Shown one piece after another: positions 23,204-34,232 of a stretch of DNA of 64,000 nt; positions within the stretch are counted from its first letter, which is position 1, and each line of letters opens with the position of its first letter. Position numbers and translations under genes: made by a program. Below the pieces are notes generated by a model. That model was not told where the DNA came from and searched no databases. It saw only the letters and a list, made by a program, of their open reading frames with translations. The stretch comes from Bretschneidera sinensis (Eukaryota; Streptophyta; Magnoliopsida; Brassicales; Akaniaceae): NCBI GenBank assembly GCA_023935145.1, contig CM043705.1:16560501-16624500 (forward strand), written 5' to 3'.

Positions 23204-25050
23204 TGTTTTTCCTGAAGAGTTGACTAGGTTGCCTCTCAATAGGGAGATTGAGTTTTCTATTGAGATGATTCCGGGATCAGCACCTATATCCATAGCACCC
23301 TATAGGATGGCACTAGCTGAATTGAGATAGTTGAAAGTTCAGCTTCAAGAGTTGCTAGATAAATGGTTTATCCGACCTAGTACGTCACCTTGGGGAGCCC
23401 CTGTGTTATTTGTCAAGAAGAAAGATGGGACATTGAGGTTGTGTATTGATTATAGACAGTTGAATAAGATCACCATCAAGAATAGATATCCACTACCCAG
23501 GATAGATGACTTATTCGAGCAATTATAGGGAGCTAGAGTGTTCTCTAAGATAAACCTAAAGTCAAGTTATCATCAATTGAGAATAAAGGAGGAGGACGTG
23601 CCTAAAACTGTTTTAGGACATGTTATGGCCATCATGAGTTCTTAGTGATGCCTTTTGGGTTGACCAATGCTCCTGCGACATTTATGGACCTCATGAATCA
23701 GGTGTTTAAAACATTCCTGGATAGATTTGTGATTGTATTTATTGATGATATTTTGATATATTCCAGGAATGAAGAGGAGTATTTGCAACATTTGAGGATA
23801 GTGTTGGAGATTTTGAGGAGAGAGAAACTGTATACAAAGTTCTCGAAGTGTGAGTTCTAGTTGAGCAAAATATCTTTCTTGGGGCATATAGTGTTAGGAG
23901 AGGGGATAGTAGTTTACCCACAAAAAGTAGAAGCAGTGTTGAATTGGGAAAGACCCACGAGTGTAACTGAAATTAGAAGTTTTTTGGGGTTGGCTGGTTA
24001 TTATAAGAGATTTATTCAAAAATTTTCTATGATTGCTGGACCTGCGACATTTATGGACCTTATGAATCGGGTGTTTAAACCGTTCCTGGATAGATTTGTG
24101 ATTGTATTTATTGATGATATTTTGATATATTCCAGGAATGAAGAGGAGTATTTGCAATATTTGAGGATAGTGTTGGAGATTTTGAGGAGAGAGAAACTGT
24201 ATACAAAGTTCTCGAAGTGTGAGTTCTAGTTGAGCAAAATATCTTTCTTGGGGCATGTAGTGTTAGGAGAGGGGATAGCAGTTGACCCACAAAAAGTAAA
24301 AGCAGTGTTGAATTGGGAAAGACCCACGAGTGTAACTGAAATTAGAAGTTTTTTTAGGTTGACTGGTTATTATAGGAGATTTATTCAAAAATTTTCTAAG
24401 ATTGCTGGACCTTTGACTAGGTTGACTAGGAAGGATGTGAAGTTTAGGTGGTCTGAGGAATGTGAAAGGAGTTTCCATCTATTGAAAGAGAAACTTACTA
24501 CTACCTCAGTATTGGTGCTTCCTTTTGGTGATGAAGGATTTGCGGTTTATAGTGATGCGTCGCATCAGGGGTTTGGGTGTGTGTTGATGCAACATGGGAG
24601 AGTTATAGCTTATGCATCTAGGCAACTGAAGAACCATGAGAGGAATTACCCGACCCATGATTTAGAATTGGCTGCCATAATTTTTACTTTGAAGATTTGG
24701 AGACATCATCTACATGGAGCCAACTGTGAAATTTTTACTGATCATAAAAGTTTGACGCATTTACCAACTCATAAGGAGTTAAATTTAAGGCAGAGAAGGT
24801 GGATGGAATTGATTTGTGATTATGACTGTACAATTTATTATCATCCAGGAAAAGCTAATGTAGTAGCTGACGCATTGAGTAGAAAGGCTACAAGGAAATT
24901 AGCTGTTATTGGAAGTCATAATACCAGCCTGATGATAGAATTACGAAGAATGAGGATGCAATTGAGTGTCAATGATAAAGGAGTATTAATGGAAAATATG
25001 GTGATACAATTTCCTATTATTAATTGATAATTACAGCTGTAGGGTAAAGA
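23204..25050 (+). pseudogene. RT and RNase H of the Tekay/Del-like element, with internal duplication
   Basis: RT begins in one frame ([34 protein letters not shown]), shifts near 23610, then continues from [12 protein letters not shown] with the catalytic FIDD block. A stretch of 369 bp (23672-24040) covering that block and the thumb motif is repeated in frame at 24041-24409. The RNase H domain ([32 protein letters not shown]) is well preserved at about 24520-24900. Stops at 23526, 23858 and 24227 prevent a continuous product. Confidence 0.88.
23672..24409 (+). repeat. In-frame 369-bp tandem duplication within RT
   Basis: Unit 1 starts CCTGCGACATTTATGG at 23672 and unit 2 starts with the same string at 24041. 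The spacing is exactly 369 bp, or 123 codons. The units differ at only a handful of positions. Each ends with ATTGCTGGA; normal sequence resumes with CCTTTGACTAGG at 24410. Confidence 0.92.
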
Positions 25051-25975
25051 TGAGGGAATAGAGAAAATCAAGCAGAAAGTGTTGAGTGGGAAGCCAACCG
25101 AGTTTAGAATTAGAGATGATGGTATAGTAGTGTTGGGGCAACGAGTTTGCGTTCCTAATGATGTGGAGATGAGAAAGAATATACTAAGAGAGGCTCATGA
25201 TTTGATATATTCCATGCATCCAGGTAATAATAAGATGTACATGAGGTTGAAACAGAATTACTAGTGGTCAGGAATGAGGAAGGATGTAGCAGAATATATT
25301 TCTAAATATTTGATTTGCCAGCAGGTGAAGGCTGAAAATAGACATCCAGCAGGTTTATTACAACCTCTTCCAATACCTGAGTGGCCATGGGAGAATGTGA
25401 GTATGGATTTTGTCTCTGGTCTTCCCCGTACCCAGAGGGGACATAACACTGTATGGGTTATAGTGGATAGACTTTCTAAGTCTTCACATTTTTTTCCTAT
25501 TAGGACTACTTGGAGTATAGAAAAGTTTGCTGAGTTGTATGTGGCAGAGATAGTGAAATTATATGGAGTACCCTTGAGTATTATATCAGATAGAGATTCG
25601 AGATTTACCTCTAAATTTTCGAAGGGTTTCTAAGAAGCTATGGGTACGAAATTATAATTTAGTACAGTCTTCCATCCACAAACTGATGGGTAAACAGACA
25701 AAATTATCAGAATACTAGAAGATGTGTTGATGGCAAGTGTACTAAGCTTCTCAGTAAGCTGGGATGCTTATTTACCTTTGATTGAATTTGCATACAATAA
25801 CCAGTATCAAACTAGTATTGGGATGGCACCTTTCGAGGCTTTGTATGGTAGAAGGTGTAGAACTCCAGTATGCTGGGAAGAAGTTGGAGAGAGAAAGATA
25901 TATGGCCCGGAAATGATAGACTTGACTACTAAGAGGATCAAACTGGTTAGGGAGAACCTCAGAGCAGCTTAGAAC
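25051..25975 (+). pseudogene. Integrase of the Tekay/Del-like element
   Basis: It includes the zinc-binding region (HPGNNKMYMRLKQNY, then a stop where Trp-Trp is usual), a CQQ block, and the catalytic core with first Asp in SMDFVSGLP and second Asp in SDRDSRFTS. The catalytic Glu region near 25690 is damaged (a TAA lies in the NG(Q) stretch). MAPFEALYGRRCRTPVCW follows. The enzyme would insert the cDNA into the chromosome. Stops at 25262 and 25631 break it. Confidence 0.85.
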
Positions 25976-26443
25976 AGACAGAAAGGACATGCTGATAAAA
26001 GAAGATGACCTCTCGAGTTCCAAGTTGGTGATTGGGTATTCCTGAAGATATCTCCGTGGAAGGGAGTATTGAGATTTAAGAAGAAGGGAAAGCTGAGCCC
26101 GAGATTTATGGGTCCGTTTGAGGTGATCGAGGAAATCGGACCAGCAGTGTATCATTTGAATCTGCCTCCATAATTAAAGCAATTACATAATGTTTTTCAT
26201 GTGTCACTGTTGAGAAAGTACTTACATGATGAATCCCATAGTATCTTGAATCAGGCAATAGAAATTCAAGAAGATTTGACTTTTATGCTAGCACCAGTCA
26301 GAGTCCTAAACAGAAAGGAACATGTATTGCGCAATAAAGTCATTTCCTTGATTCAAGTATTATGGCGAAATAAAGACGTTGAAGAAGTCACATGGGAGAA
26401 TGAAGCAAAAATGAAGAAGGATTTCCCCCAACTTTTTTCTTGA
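25976..26443 (+). pseudogene. Integrase C-terminus with chromodomain of the Tekay/Del-like element
   Basis: It holds a GPFEVIEEIGPAVYHL-type SH3-like block and then APVRVLNRKEHVLRNKVISL with VLWRNKDVEEVTWENE, the usual chromodomain signature of plant Del/Tekay chromoviruses. It is thought to guide integration to heterochromatin. The stop at 26441-26443 is at the normal end of the polyprotein. Confidence 0.82.
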
Positions 26444-26479
26444 TTTTAGATAAGGAAATTTCAGGGACGAAATTTTTGT

Positions 26480-26493
26480 AAGGTGGGTAAAAT
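26480..26493 (+). other. Polypurine tract of the Tekay/Del-like element
   Basis: AAGGTGGGTAAAAT sits directly before the 3' LTR, and the same string precedes LTRs of the related element at 51188 and 57441. Confidence 0.7.
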
Positions 26494-28575
26494 TGTAATA
26501 CCTGTATTTGTAAAATAAGGGTAAAGAAGTAATTTAATAAATATGACATGAAATTTAAAATAAAGTCTATGTGAAAGGTTTATTAGTATTTGAATGTCTC
26601 AAAATATTGAAAAAGTTTGGAGAAGACAAAAGGTGAAGGAGACAAAAATAAAATAATAATAATAAAAATAAAACCTCTCTGGATGTTACTATTCCAGAAG
26701 GCAGAAAAAAAGAAGTAATGAGACAAAGTAAAAAATAATAATAATCAGAATGAACAGTAAAACGTGGCAGCAGGTGGCAGCCATCTGCTGCCAATTTGAT
26801 TTCTTGTTAACAAGTGTAAAGGAAGCAAGGTAAGGCCTAACAAGTGTTCCTAAGGTGGCAAGTTTAGAGAGATTGCCAATGTTTACAAGGAATATGCTGC
26901 AAAGATTTTTTAAGGCAGCAACTTGGTATATATACACTGTCGTGAACTAAATAATAGCACATATCACACTGTTGAGTTTTTTTCTCATTATTCTATTTCT
27001 TTAAATATTTGGAGACCAAAAGAAAGGTTGAAATAGTAAAGTTTTAAAAGGGTTTACGCTAGAAATTTTACAAGAAGATATTGGAAAAATAGAAGATAAT
27101 AGCGTAAAAATTATTTTTGAATTTTTAGCATTTATGAAAATTCTCGAAAATCAAAGTGAGAATTTTCAAAGGGTATGATTTATGAAGAATTTAGGAAAAT
27201 AATTAGAAATTTAATATTAATATTATGTCAGGTTTTGACGAACAACGACAGGGGGAAATTCCTGAGGGAAACGGAAAAGGCAAGGAAGTGATCCACGAGT
27301 AGCTTTAAGGGCTACTTGGTGAGTTGAATTTACTTTAAGTAATCTAAATAAGAAAATCGAATATCTAGTAATAATATTAAAATAAATTGTTAGTTATGCT
27401 TTGGTGGTAGATAAAATTTAATTGATATGGAGGATATAAATTTTGGATATGTAGTAAATTATTAACGAAGAAATAATATTTTTGGGAATAATCAGTAGAT
27501 TTAACAATAAAAGTAATAAGTAAAATTCTTGATGAGCTATGGTTGATGTGTAATATGAATTATGAAGAGATAAAATTTTGTGAATCTTGACAAGTTAAGA
27601 TGGATGAGTTGATAAGAATTATTATGAGGGGAATTTAGTGAAATTTTTGTAATAAGTTGAGGAAAGACATGATAGCAAGTTTTAAATAATTGGAGTTCCC
27701 GTGTTGTTTATATTACTGTCCATATGAATATTTCATATAATTGTTCATGTGCATTTAATAATATAACCGAAAGAACCGGAAAGGAGCCAGTCTAATGGAA
27801 TAACCGTGACAGCCGATATATACTAGAATTAAAAGGGACACCGTGACAGCCGGTATATGCTGTAAAGAAATTCCGTGACAGCCGAGATAAGCTGTAAAGA
27901 ACCGGGAAGGGGTCGGTCTAAGATAATAATAACCTGTCGGCAGGTGGGGAGATGTCCCCATCATAATCATTCACATATTGCATCTGCTTTAATTATTGCT
28001 TGCAATTATTGAAATGTTGATGTGTGAGGTATTATGGTAAATTTAATTATAGTTGGATTGGCCTTACAAAGAGATTTTTACAGTGAAAAAAAGATGTAGA
28101 AATATGATAAAATAGAAATTATTAAATATTTAGACATTATGTGATTATCCAGTTATAGGAGAAATAAATGATTAAATATTACTGGACAATTTATGAAACT
28201 GGAATACTTTTAGTAAATTTAATTCACTGAGCTTGTGAAGTTCACCCCTTATTGTACAATGATTTCAGGTAGCAAATAGGACAAGTAGTCTGGTGAGGTT
28301 AAGGGTTAGATAGATTCATTCTCTGTAAGCCATGTACGTGTCAATATCCTCAGACTATTGAGAAGATGGAATAAATATTTTATTTGTAAATATTCATACA
28401 ACTTACATTGTATATTATGTGTAAATTAATATCATATTTACATCTCCCTTATTGAGGGTGGAGGATCTAAATAAAAATTTTCTGTTAGAGTTTGTTGCAT
28501 TTATTTGTCGTGCTGGGATTCTCAAAATGTGATGACACTGTCTCGAGGGTGGCCAACCCAGGATGGGTTGTTACA
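26494..28575 (+). repeat. 3' LTR of the Tekay/Del-like element
   Basis: It is collinear with 19079-21133. It has one extra copy of the GTGACAGCCGGTATATGCT repeat near 27800-27890, which accounts for most of its extra length. The hairpin at 26766-26792 has one mismatch. Confidence 0.93.
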
Positions 28576-28580
28576 GCTTA

Positions 28581-29860
28581 ATTGTTAGCATTTTAGGGTT
28601 GATCGAGGTTTGAAATACACTTTTATACATTAATAACTCTAAAGTGATATTCTTGAATCATTGATCTATTTCGGTGCATTTTCAGGTACTTTAAGTTTAA
28701 AAGAGATGGAAAAGCTATCATTGCTTAAGGCTCAAAGATTCCATATGTATCAAAGTGAAGGAGTGCTTCCGAAAGGACAAGATGAAGGGTTCATGGGCAA
28801 GGAAGCCTAGGCGCCCAGAAGCTCCAGACTCCACCATCAGAGAGGGCCTAGGCACCTAGAAGAGAGAGCTTAGGCGCCTAGAAGCACACCTAAGCAAGGA
28901 ACAACCAGAGCCGCCACCTGGACTAGGTAGGGCTGTGACACCCAGAAGCACACCCAACCAAGGATCAGGTAGGGCTGCAGCTCACATAAGTGAGAGCCGT
29001 GACGCGCACACGATTCCCTTCTCCGAGTTATGACCTAATTAGGACTTAATGATTGTTTAAACCCTAAAAACACCCTTGGACCTTTTGTATTATAAATAGG
29101 TCACTTAGGGTTTGAAAAGAAGATGATCATTAGAGGTTGGAGGCTGGGGAAAACATCATGAAGGCTACCACATTCTCCCCCATGGCTAACTAATCTCCAA
29201 GCAAGGCGAAGGGATGAATCCCTAGGTGTAGTTGTTCTTATTTTCCATTATTGATTCAGTTGTAGTTTGAATTTATTATCAAAACGTTGTATGAGTTACT
29301 CTTTAATTTAATTAGATGATTTTTCTCTTAATCCGGTGATTGTATCTTTCTTCTCCATATAAGTCTAGTCATGCTTTTTCTTATGTGATGTTGTTTGGGT
29401 ATGATTGAGTCCGGTAGATTTATCTTTTAGGTTTGTCCATTACTGCAATATTGTCATTAAAGATATATTGACGTTTCTTGATAAACCTGGAGGATAGGTC
29501 ATATGTGCTTAACTCAAAAGTAAAGAGTATTTCATATCAATTACATTAAGGGTTTATATATGTGCTTGATTGAATATTTGTCGATTGCTTGTTTGGGATG
29601 TGAAACTTGCAATCGAGATAAAAATAACTGAATTGAGATTGGAATAAGGAAACGAACCTAGGGAGGATTCCCAAAACCTTGTTTCTTCCATTATATTTTT
29701 CATTACAATTACACAATTTTCTCACACTACTCAGATTCTCTCATTTAGATTCTACCGTTTCGTATTAAAGTTTTCACTTCCCTTGTAATTCACGTTTCTC
29801 TGTGGAATCGACACCCCAAAGCTGTGCTACAACTACCATGTTATATTTTGGGCGCAATCA
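28581..29860 (+). repeat. Remainder of the left LTR of the Athila-like element
   Basis: It continues from 19078 after the inner insertion and matches 36370-37618. A TATA box (TATAAATA) lies at 29091-29098. Repeats of the palindrome AGGCGCCTAG occur at 28806-28885. It ends GCGCAATCA, next to the PBS. Confidence 0.92.
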
Positions 29861-29865
29861 AATTT

Positions 29866-29883
29866 TGGCGCCGTTGCTGGGGA
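29866..29883 (+). other. Primer binding site of the Athila-like element
   Basis: TGGCGCCGTTGCTGGGGA, five bases after the LTR end. It is the site usually assigned to tRNA-Asp in Athila and related plant elements, with one substitution. Confidence 0.75.
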
Positions 29884-30019
29884 GACGCGCTTACATATAA
29901 GGAAGATTGTCAACTCTAAGACAAGATGGTACTATTGTTCCTTTCTTTAAGTTTTTGATTTTCTGATTTCTTTTATTTGTTATGTTTTTTTATTATTTCC
30001 CTTTTAACTCATTTGGTGG

Positions 30020-30793
30020 ATGCTTAGACCGAGAGATTCGCAAGGTAGATTCATTAAAGGACCCGAAATAGAGCTACCATTTCCTTCCACATCCATTAGT
30101 GAAACCTCGCCTAGATCAAACCCTAATGTACACCCAAACGAGAATTTATAAGATTTTGCTAACATGGCTGAAAACCCTGATGAGAATGATGCTAGGACAC
30201 TTAAAGATTACTTGTATCCTAGCCGAACAGCCACACCATCATGCATCATGTTTCCAGCCAACACTTGCCATCAAGATTTTAAAATAGAGATGATACAATT
30301 ACTCCCTACATTTTATAGCTTGGAAAACGAAAACCTATATGTACACATTAGGGAGTTTGAGGAAGTAGTTGCGACTTTTCATAGTTAAGATGCAACTGAT
30401 GATATCGCGAGACTCAAGTTTTTTCCTTTCTCCTTAAAGGATCCTGATGAGGCCATAGAATACCTCAATGAGCTTGCTGAAAAAGCTCACACTTGGACTG
30501 GACCTAGTGCTACTGAAAGCACAAATAGGTCACGACCTGTAGGAAACCCGAGTGGTGGTGGAATTTACCATCTTAGGGAAGAAGACAACCTGAAAGCTAA
30601 GGTCGAAATGCTTACTAGGGAGTTAGATACATTAAAAACTAAAGGCTCAAAGCCAACACATATGGTTAATCGTGCCAAATCTTCAGAACCATGTTTTGTG
30701 TGTGGCGGGGTAAATCATCTCGCCCAAGAGTGTCCCACATTTGCTGAGATGAGAGGGATGTATGAGGAACAATGTAATGCCTTAGGCATGTAA
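30020..30793 (+). pseudogene. gag remnant of the Athila-like element
   Basis: The frame from ATG at 30020 (MLRPRDSQGRFIKGPEIELP) reads into the conserved Athila-type Gag N-terminus after a stop at 30149-30151. At about 30440 it jumps from the FPFSLKD block straight to DPDEAIEYLNELAEKAHTW, so the central part of Gag seen in relatives is missing. A knuckle-like CFVCGGVNHLAQEC is kept near 30695. A stop at 30386 and one at 30791 also break it. Confidence 0.75.
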
Positions 30794-31129
30794 AAGAAGC
30801 CCTCAGCACCCTTCTCTAACACCTATAATCCGGGATGGCAAAATCATCCCAACTTTAGCTAGAAGTCTGAAAACCAACAGGAATGGACTCATGAAGCTGT
30901 TCTTTGGAAATATGACCCTCAAAGTGAACATCTTCAATGTTGCAAAATAGCCCGAAGATGAGGACGAGAACCACCATTATACATGATCGAGTCACTTATC
31001 GATGAGGGAATTTCTATAGCTCATGATTTTGATCCTCTTGAATATTTTCTTGTTAATTTTGAGATTGATTCTATGAATTAATAAAACTAATATAATTGAT
31101 ATTTTTGCTATTTTTGATAAATATCAGGA

Positions 31130-32750
31130 TTATGGCACTCGAGTATGGCAACCAAAGTTTGAGGAGTTGCCCGAAAGAAGCGAGAAACAAATCCCCTTAA
31201 GTGTGGAAGCACCTAAAGTCGTATTGAAGCCATTACTTAAGGGTTTGAAGCATGCTTTCCTTGGTCCAGGTGATATTTTTCCTGTTATTATCTCATCTGA
31301 ATTATCTTAGTCTCAAGGTAAGAAATTAATTCAGACCTTAAATACACATAAATCAGCCTTAGGTTGGAGCATGGTTGATTTAAAAGGTATTAATCCCCTG
31401 ATCTGTTCTCATAAGATAAATTTGGATGAAAGGACTAGTCCTCGTAGAGACCCTTAGCTTAACCCCACTATGAAAGAAGTAGTGAAGAATGAAGTGTTAA
31501 AACTATTAGATGAGGGAATTATATATCCCATAGCTGATAGTAAATAGGTAAGTCCTACACAAGTCGTTCCTAAAAATTCCGGAGTCATTGTGATAAAGAA
31601 TGATCTAGGAGAGTTAGTCCCTACAAAACTTATGACTGGGTGGTACATGTGCATGATTATAGAAAATTAAATGCTGCCACCCGGAAAGACCATTTTCCAC
31701 TCCCCTTTATCGATCAAATTCTTGAGCGTGTAGCTGGTTACCATTTTTACTGTTTCTTAGATGGTTATTCTGGTTATTATCAAATTGAAATTGCATTAGA
31801 AGACCAAGATAAAACCACATTCACTTGTCCTTTTGGCACCTATACTTTTCGTAGAATGCCATTTGGATTGTGTAATGCCCCTGCCACTTTTCAACGTTGC
31901 ATGATGAGCATTTTTAGTGACATGGTTAAAAATTGCATGGAGGTTTTTATGGATGACCTAACTGTTTTTGGATCTTCATTTGAGGCATGCTTAATGAATT
32001 TAAAAAGGGTGTTGATTCGTTGTGAGGAAAAGGAATTAGTCTTAAATTGGGAGAAATGCCATTGCATAGTACCATTCGGTATTGTCTTAGGGCATATTGT
32101 TTCTTTTAAGGGGATAGAGGTCGATTAATCTAAGATTGAATTAATCTCTAAATTTCTCACACCTAAGACGGTAAAGGATGTAAGATCCTTCCTTGGTCAT
32201 GCTGGTTTTTATAGGAGGTTTATACAAAACTTTTCCAACATATCTAGACCACTATGTGCCCTCCTAGTTAAAGATGTCCCATTTGAGTGGACTCAAGCTT
32301 GTCAAGAGGCCTTTAAAATGCTAATTGGCAAGCTTACTTCAACACTTATACTGCAATCACCTGATTGGACTTTACCCTTTGAAATCATGTGTGGTGCTAG
32401 TGACTTTGCTGTAGGTGCTGTTCTTGGACAGTGAAGGGAGAGAAAACCTTTTGTTATTTACTATGCTAGTAAAACCCTGAATAGTGCTCAAATGAACTAC
32501 TCCACCACTGAAAAAGAATTGCTAGCTGTAGTATTTGCTTTGGACAAGTTTCGTGCTTATTTAATTGGTTCTCCTATTATTATCTTCACAAATTATACCG
32601 CCCTCAAGTACCTTCTTACAAAGAAGGATGCTAAGGCACGACTAATACGATGGATCCTACTCTTATAAGAATTTGATATCACCATCAAAGATAAGAAGGG
32701 AGTAGAGAATGTGGTGGCTGACCATCTATCAAGGCTCACATTTTAGGACA
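31130..32750 (+). pseudogene. RT and RNase H of the Athila-like element
   Basis: Upstream blocks (LKPLLKGLKHAFLG, then VVPKNSG) lead into RT: DYRKLNAATRKDHFPLPFID, CFLDGYSGYYQIEIA, MPFGLCNAPATFQRCM, and the catalytic FMDDLTVFG (31951-31977). RNase H carries CGASDFAVGAVLGQ, STTEKELLAVVFALDKF and VENVVADHLSRL. No protease motif is recognisable between 30800 and 31130. Stops near 31310, 31456, 31546, 32127, 32434 and 32667, and a frameshift near 31637, disable it. Confidence 0.85.
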
Positions 32751-33807
32751 CCTCTGATGACATGCCAATCAAGGATGATTTCCTCGATGAGCAATTACTT
32801 TCCATTACTTCTTTACCATGGTTTGCTCATATCGTGAATTATTTGGTTACAGGTGAGATACCAATGGATTGGAGCGCTCAAGACAGGAGGAAGTTCTTGT
32901 ATAAGGTACGTAATTTTTATTGGGATGACCCCTAACTTTTCAAGTACTACCCTGACCAAATTTTAAGGCGTTGCGTCCCTAATGAAGAGATTGCCAGCGT
33001 CTTGGAATTTTGTCACTCCCAAGCTTGTGGAGGCAACTTTTCAATGAAAAAAAATCGCTACAAAAATTTTGCAGTGTGGATTTTATTGGCCAACCTTGTT
33101 CAAAGATGCAAACATCTATTGTCGCTCATGTGAAGTGTCAGAAGTTAGGAGCTGTGTCTCGTCGAAATATGATGCCCTTAAACCCAATTTTAGTGATTGA
33201 AATCTTTTATTGTTGGGGCATTGATTTCATGGGACCATTTCCTCCTTCTTTTGGATATCAATATATCATGGTGGAAATAGATTATGTGTCAAAATGGGTA
33301 GAGGCAGCAGCTTGCCGGAGCAATGATAATAGAACGGTAATTAAATTTCTCAAAGAAAATGTGTTATCTCGATTTGGTACACCGTGTGCTATAATTAGTG
33401 ATCGAGGTACACATTTTTGTAACCGTTCTTTTGAATCCTTAATGAGAAAATATAGGGTGTTACGTAAGATCTCTACTGCCTATCATCCTCAGACAAGTGG
33501 ACAAGTAGAACTTGCAAATAGGAAAATTAAGCAAATTTTAGAAAAAACAGTCAACCCAGATAGCAAGGATTGGTCATTGAGACTAGTTGATGCGCTTTGG
33601 GCCTATCGTACGGCTTTCAAAACTCCCTTAGGTATTGCAAATAGGGAAATTAAGCAAATTTTAGAAAAAACAGTCAACCCAGATCGCAAGGATTGGTCAT
33701 TGAGACTAGTTGATGCGCTTTGGGCCTATCGTACAGCTTTCAAAACTCCCTTAGGTATGTCACCTTATAGGCTTGTTTTTGGAAAGCCTTGCCATTTACC
33801 TGTGTAG
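32751..33807 (+). pseudogene. Integrase of the Athila-like element, with internal duplication
   Basis: The zinc-binding His-Cys region is frameshifted near 33010-33130. The catalytic core is well kept: Asp in [10 protein letters not shown], Asp in [10 protein letters not shown] and Glu in [10 protein letters not shown] 123-bp segment is repeated in tandem at 33512-33757, adding 41 residues downstream of the catalytic Glu. The end, [16 protein letters not shown], is typical of Athila. A stop at 33805 precedes further homologous sequence to 34232. Confidence 0.87.
33512..33757 (+). repeat. In-frame 123-bp tandem duplication within integrase
   Basis: The string TTGCAAATAGG starts at 33512 and again at 33635. 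The two 123-bp units differ at only a few positions. 123 bp is 41 codons, so the frame is kept. Confidence 0.92.
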
Positions 33808-34232
33808 CTTGAGCATTGAGCTTATTGGGCCATCAAGTCTTTTAATTTTGACATGGGAGAGGCGGTAAGCTTAGGAAATATCAGTTAACCGAGTTAGAGG
33901 AGTTAAGAAATGATGCTTATGAGAACTCTAGAATCTATAAGGCGAATATGAAAGTGTTTCATGATAAAAATATTTTGAGGAAAACATTCAAACCTAATGA
34001 TTGGGTGTTCTTATACGATTCTAGACTCCATAAGCATTCAGGAAAACTTCGGTCGAGGTTGACCGGCCCTTTTATAGTGAAAAATGTTTTTGTAAATGGG
34101 GCGGTGGAAATTGAGGATACTAGAGATGGTCAGACTTTTAAAGTAAATGGTCAGCGCCTTAAGATCTTAATTGATAGGCAAGATCCAGAGGTGGAAGACA
34201 TTCCACTTATGGATCTGGTCTATTCACCTTAA
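33808..34232 (+). pseudogene. Integrase C-terminal region of the Athila-like element
   Basis: After a stop and a small deletion, blocks such as LEELRNDAYENSRIYK, VFHDKNILRK and LRSRLTGPFIVKNVFVNGAVEI continue the usual C-terminus of Athila polyproteins. The frame closes at a TAA (34230-34232). Confidence 0.75.

Larger units (their letters stand above)
19079..28575 (+). mobile_element. Tekay/Del-like Gypsy chromovirus, full length
   Basis: It has LTRs of 2,055 and 2,082 bp, a PBS at 21138, gag, protease, RT, RNase H, integrase and a C-terminal chromodomain region ending at 26443, then a PPT and the 3' LTR. The flanking five bases are ACTTA on the left (19074-19078) and GCTTA on the right (28576-28580). 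The uninterrupted target in the other Athila LTR reads AGTACTTAATTG, so the right copy carries one substitution. The coding region has frameshifts near 21420-21660, 23190 and 23610, many stops, and a 369-bp duplication in RT. The lineage call rests on GRPx[28 protein letters not shown] and APFEALYGRRCRTP-type motifs. Confidence 0.93.
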
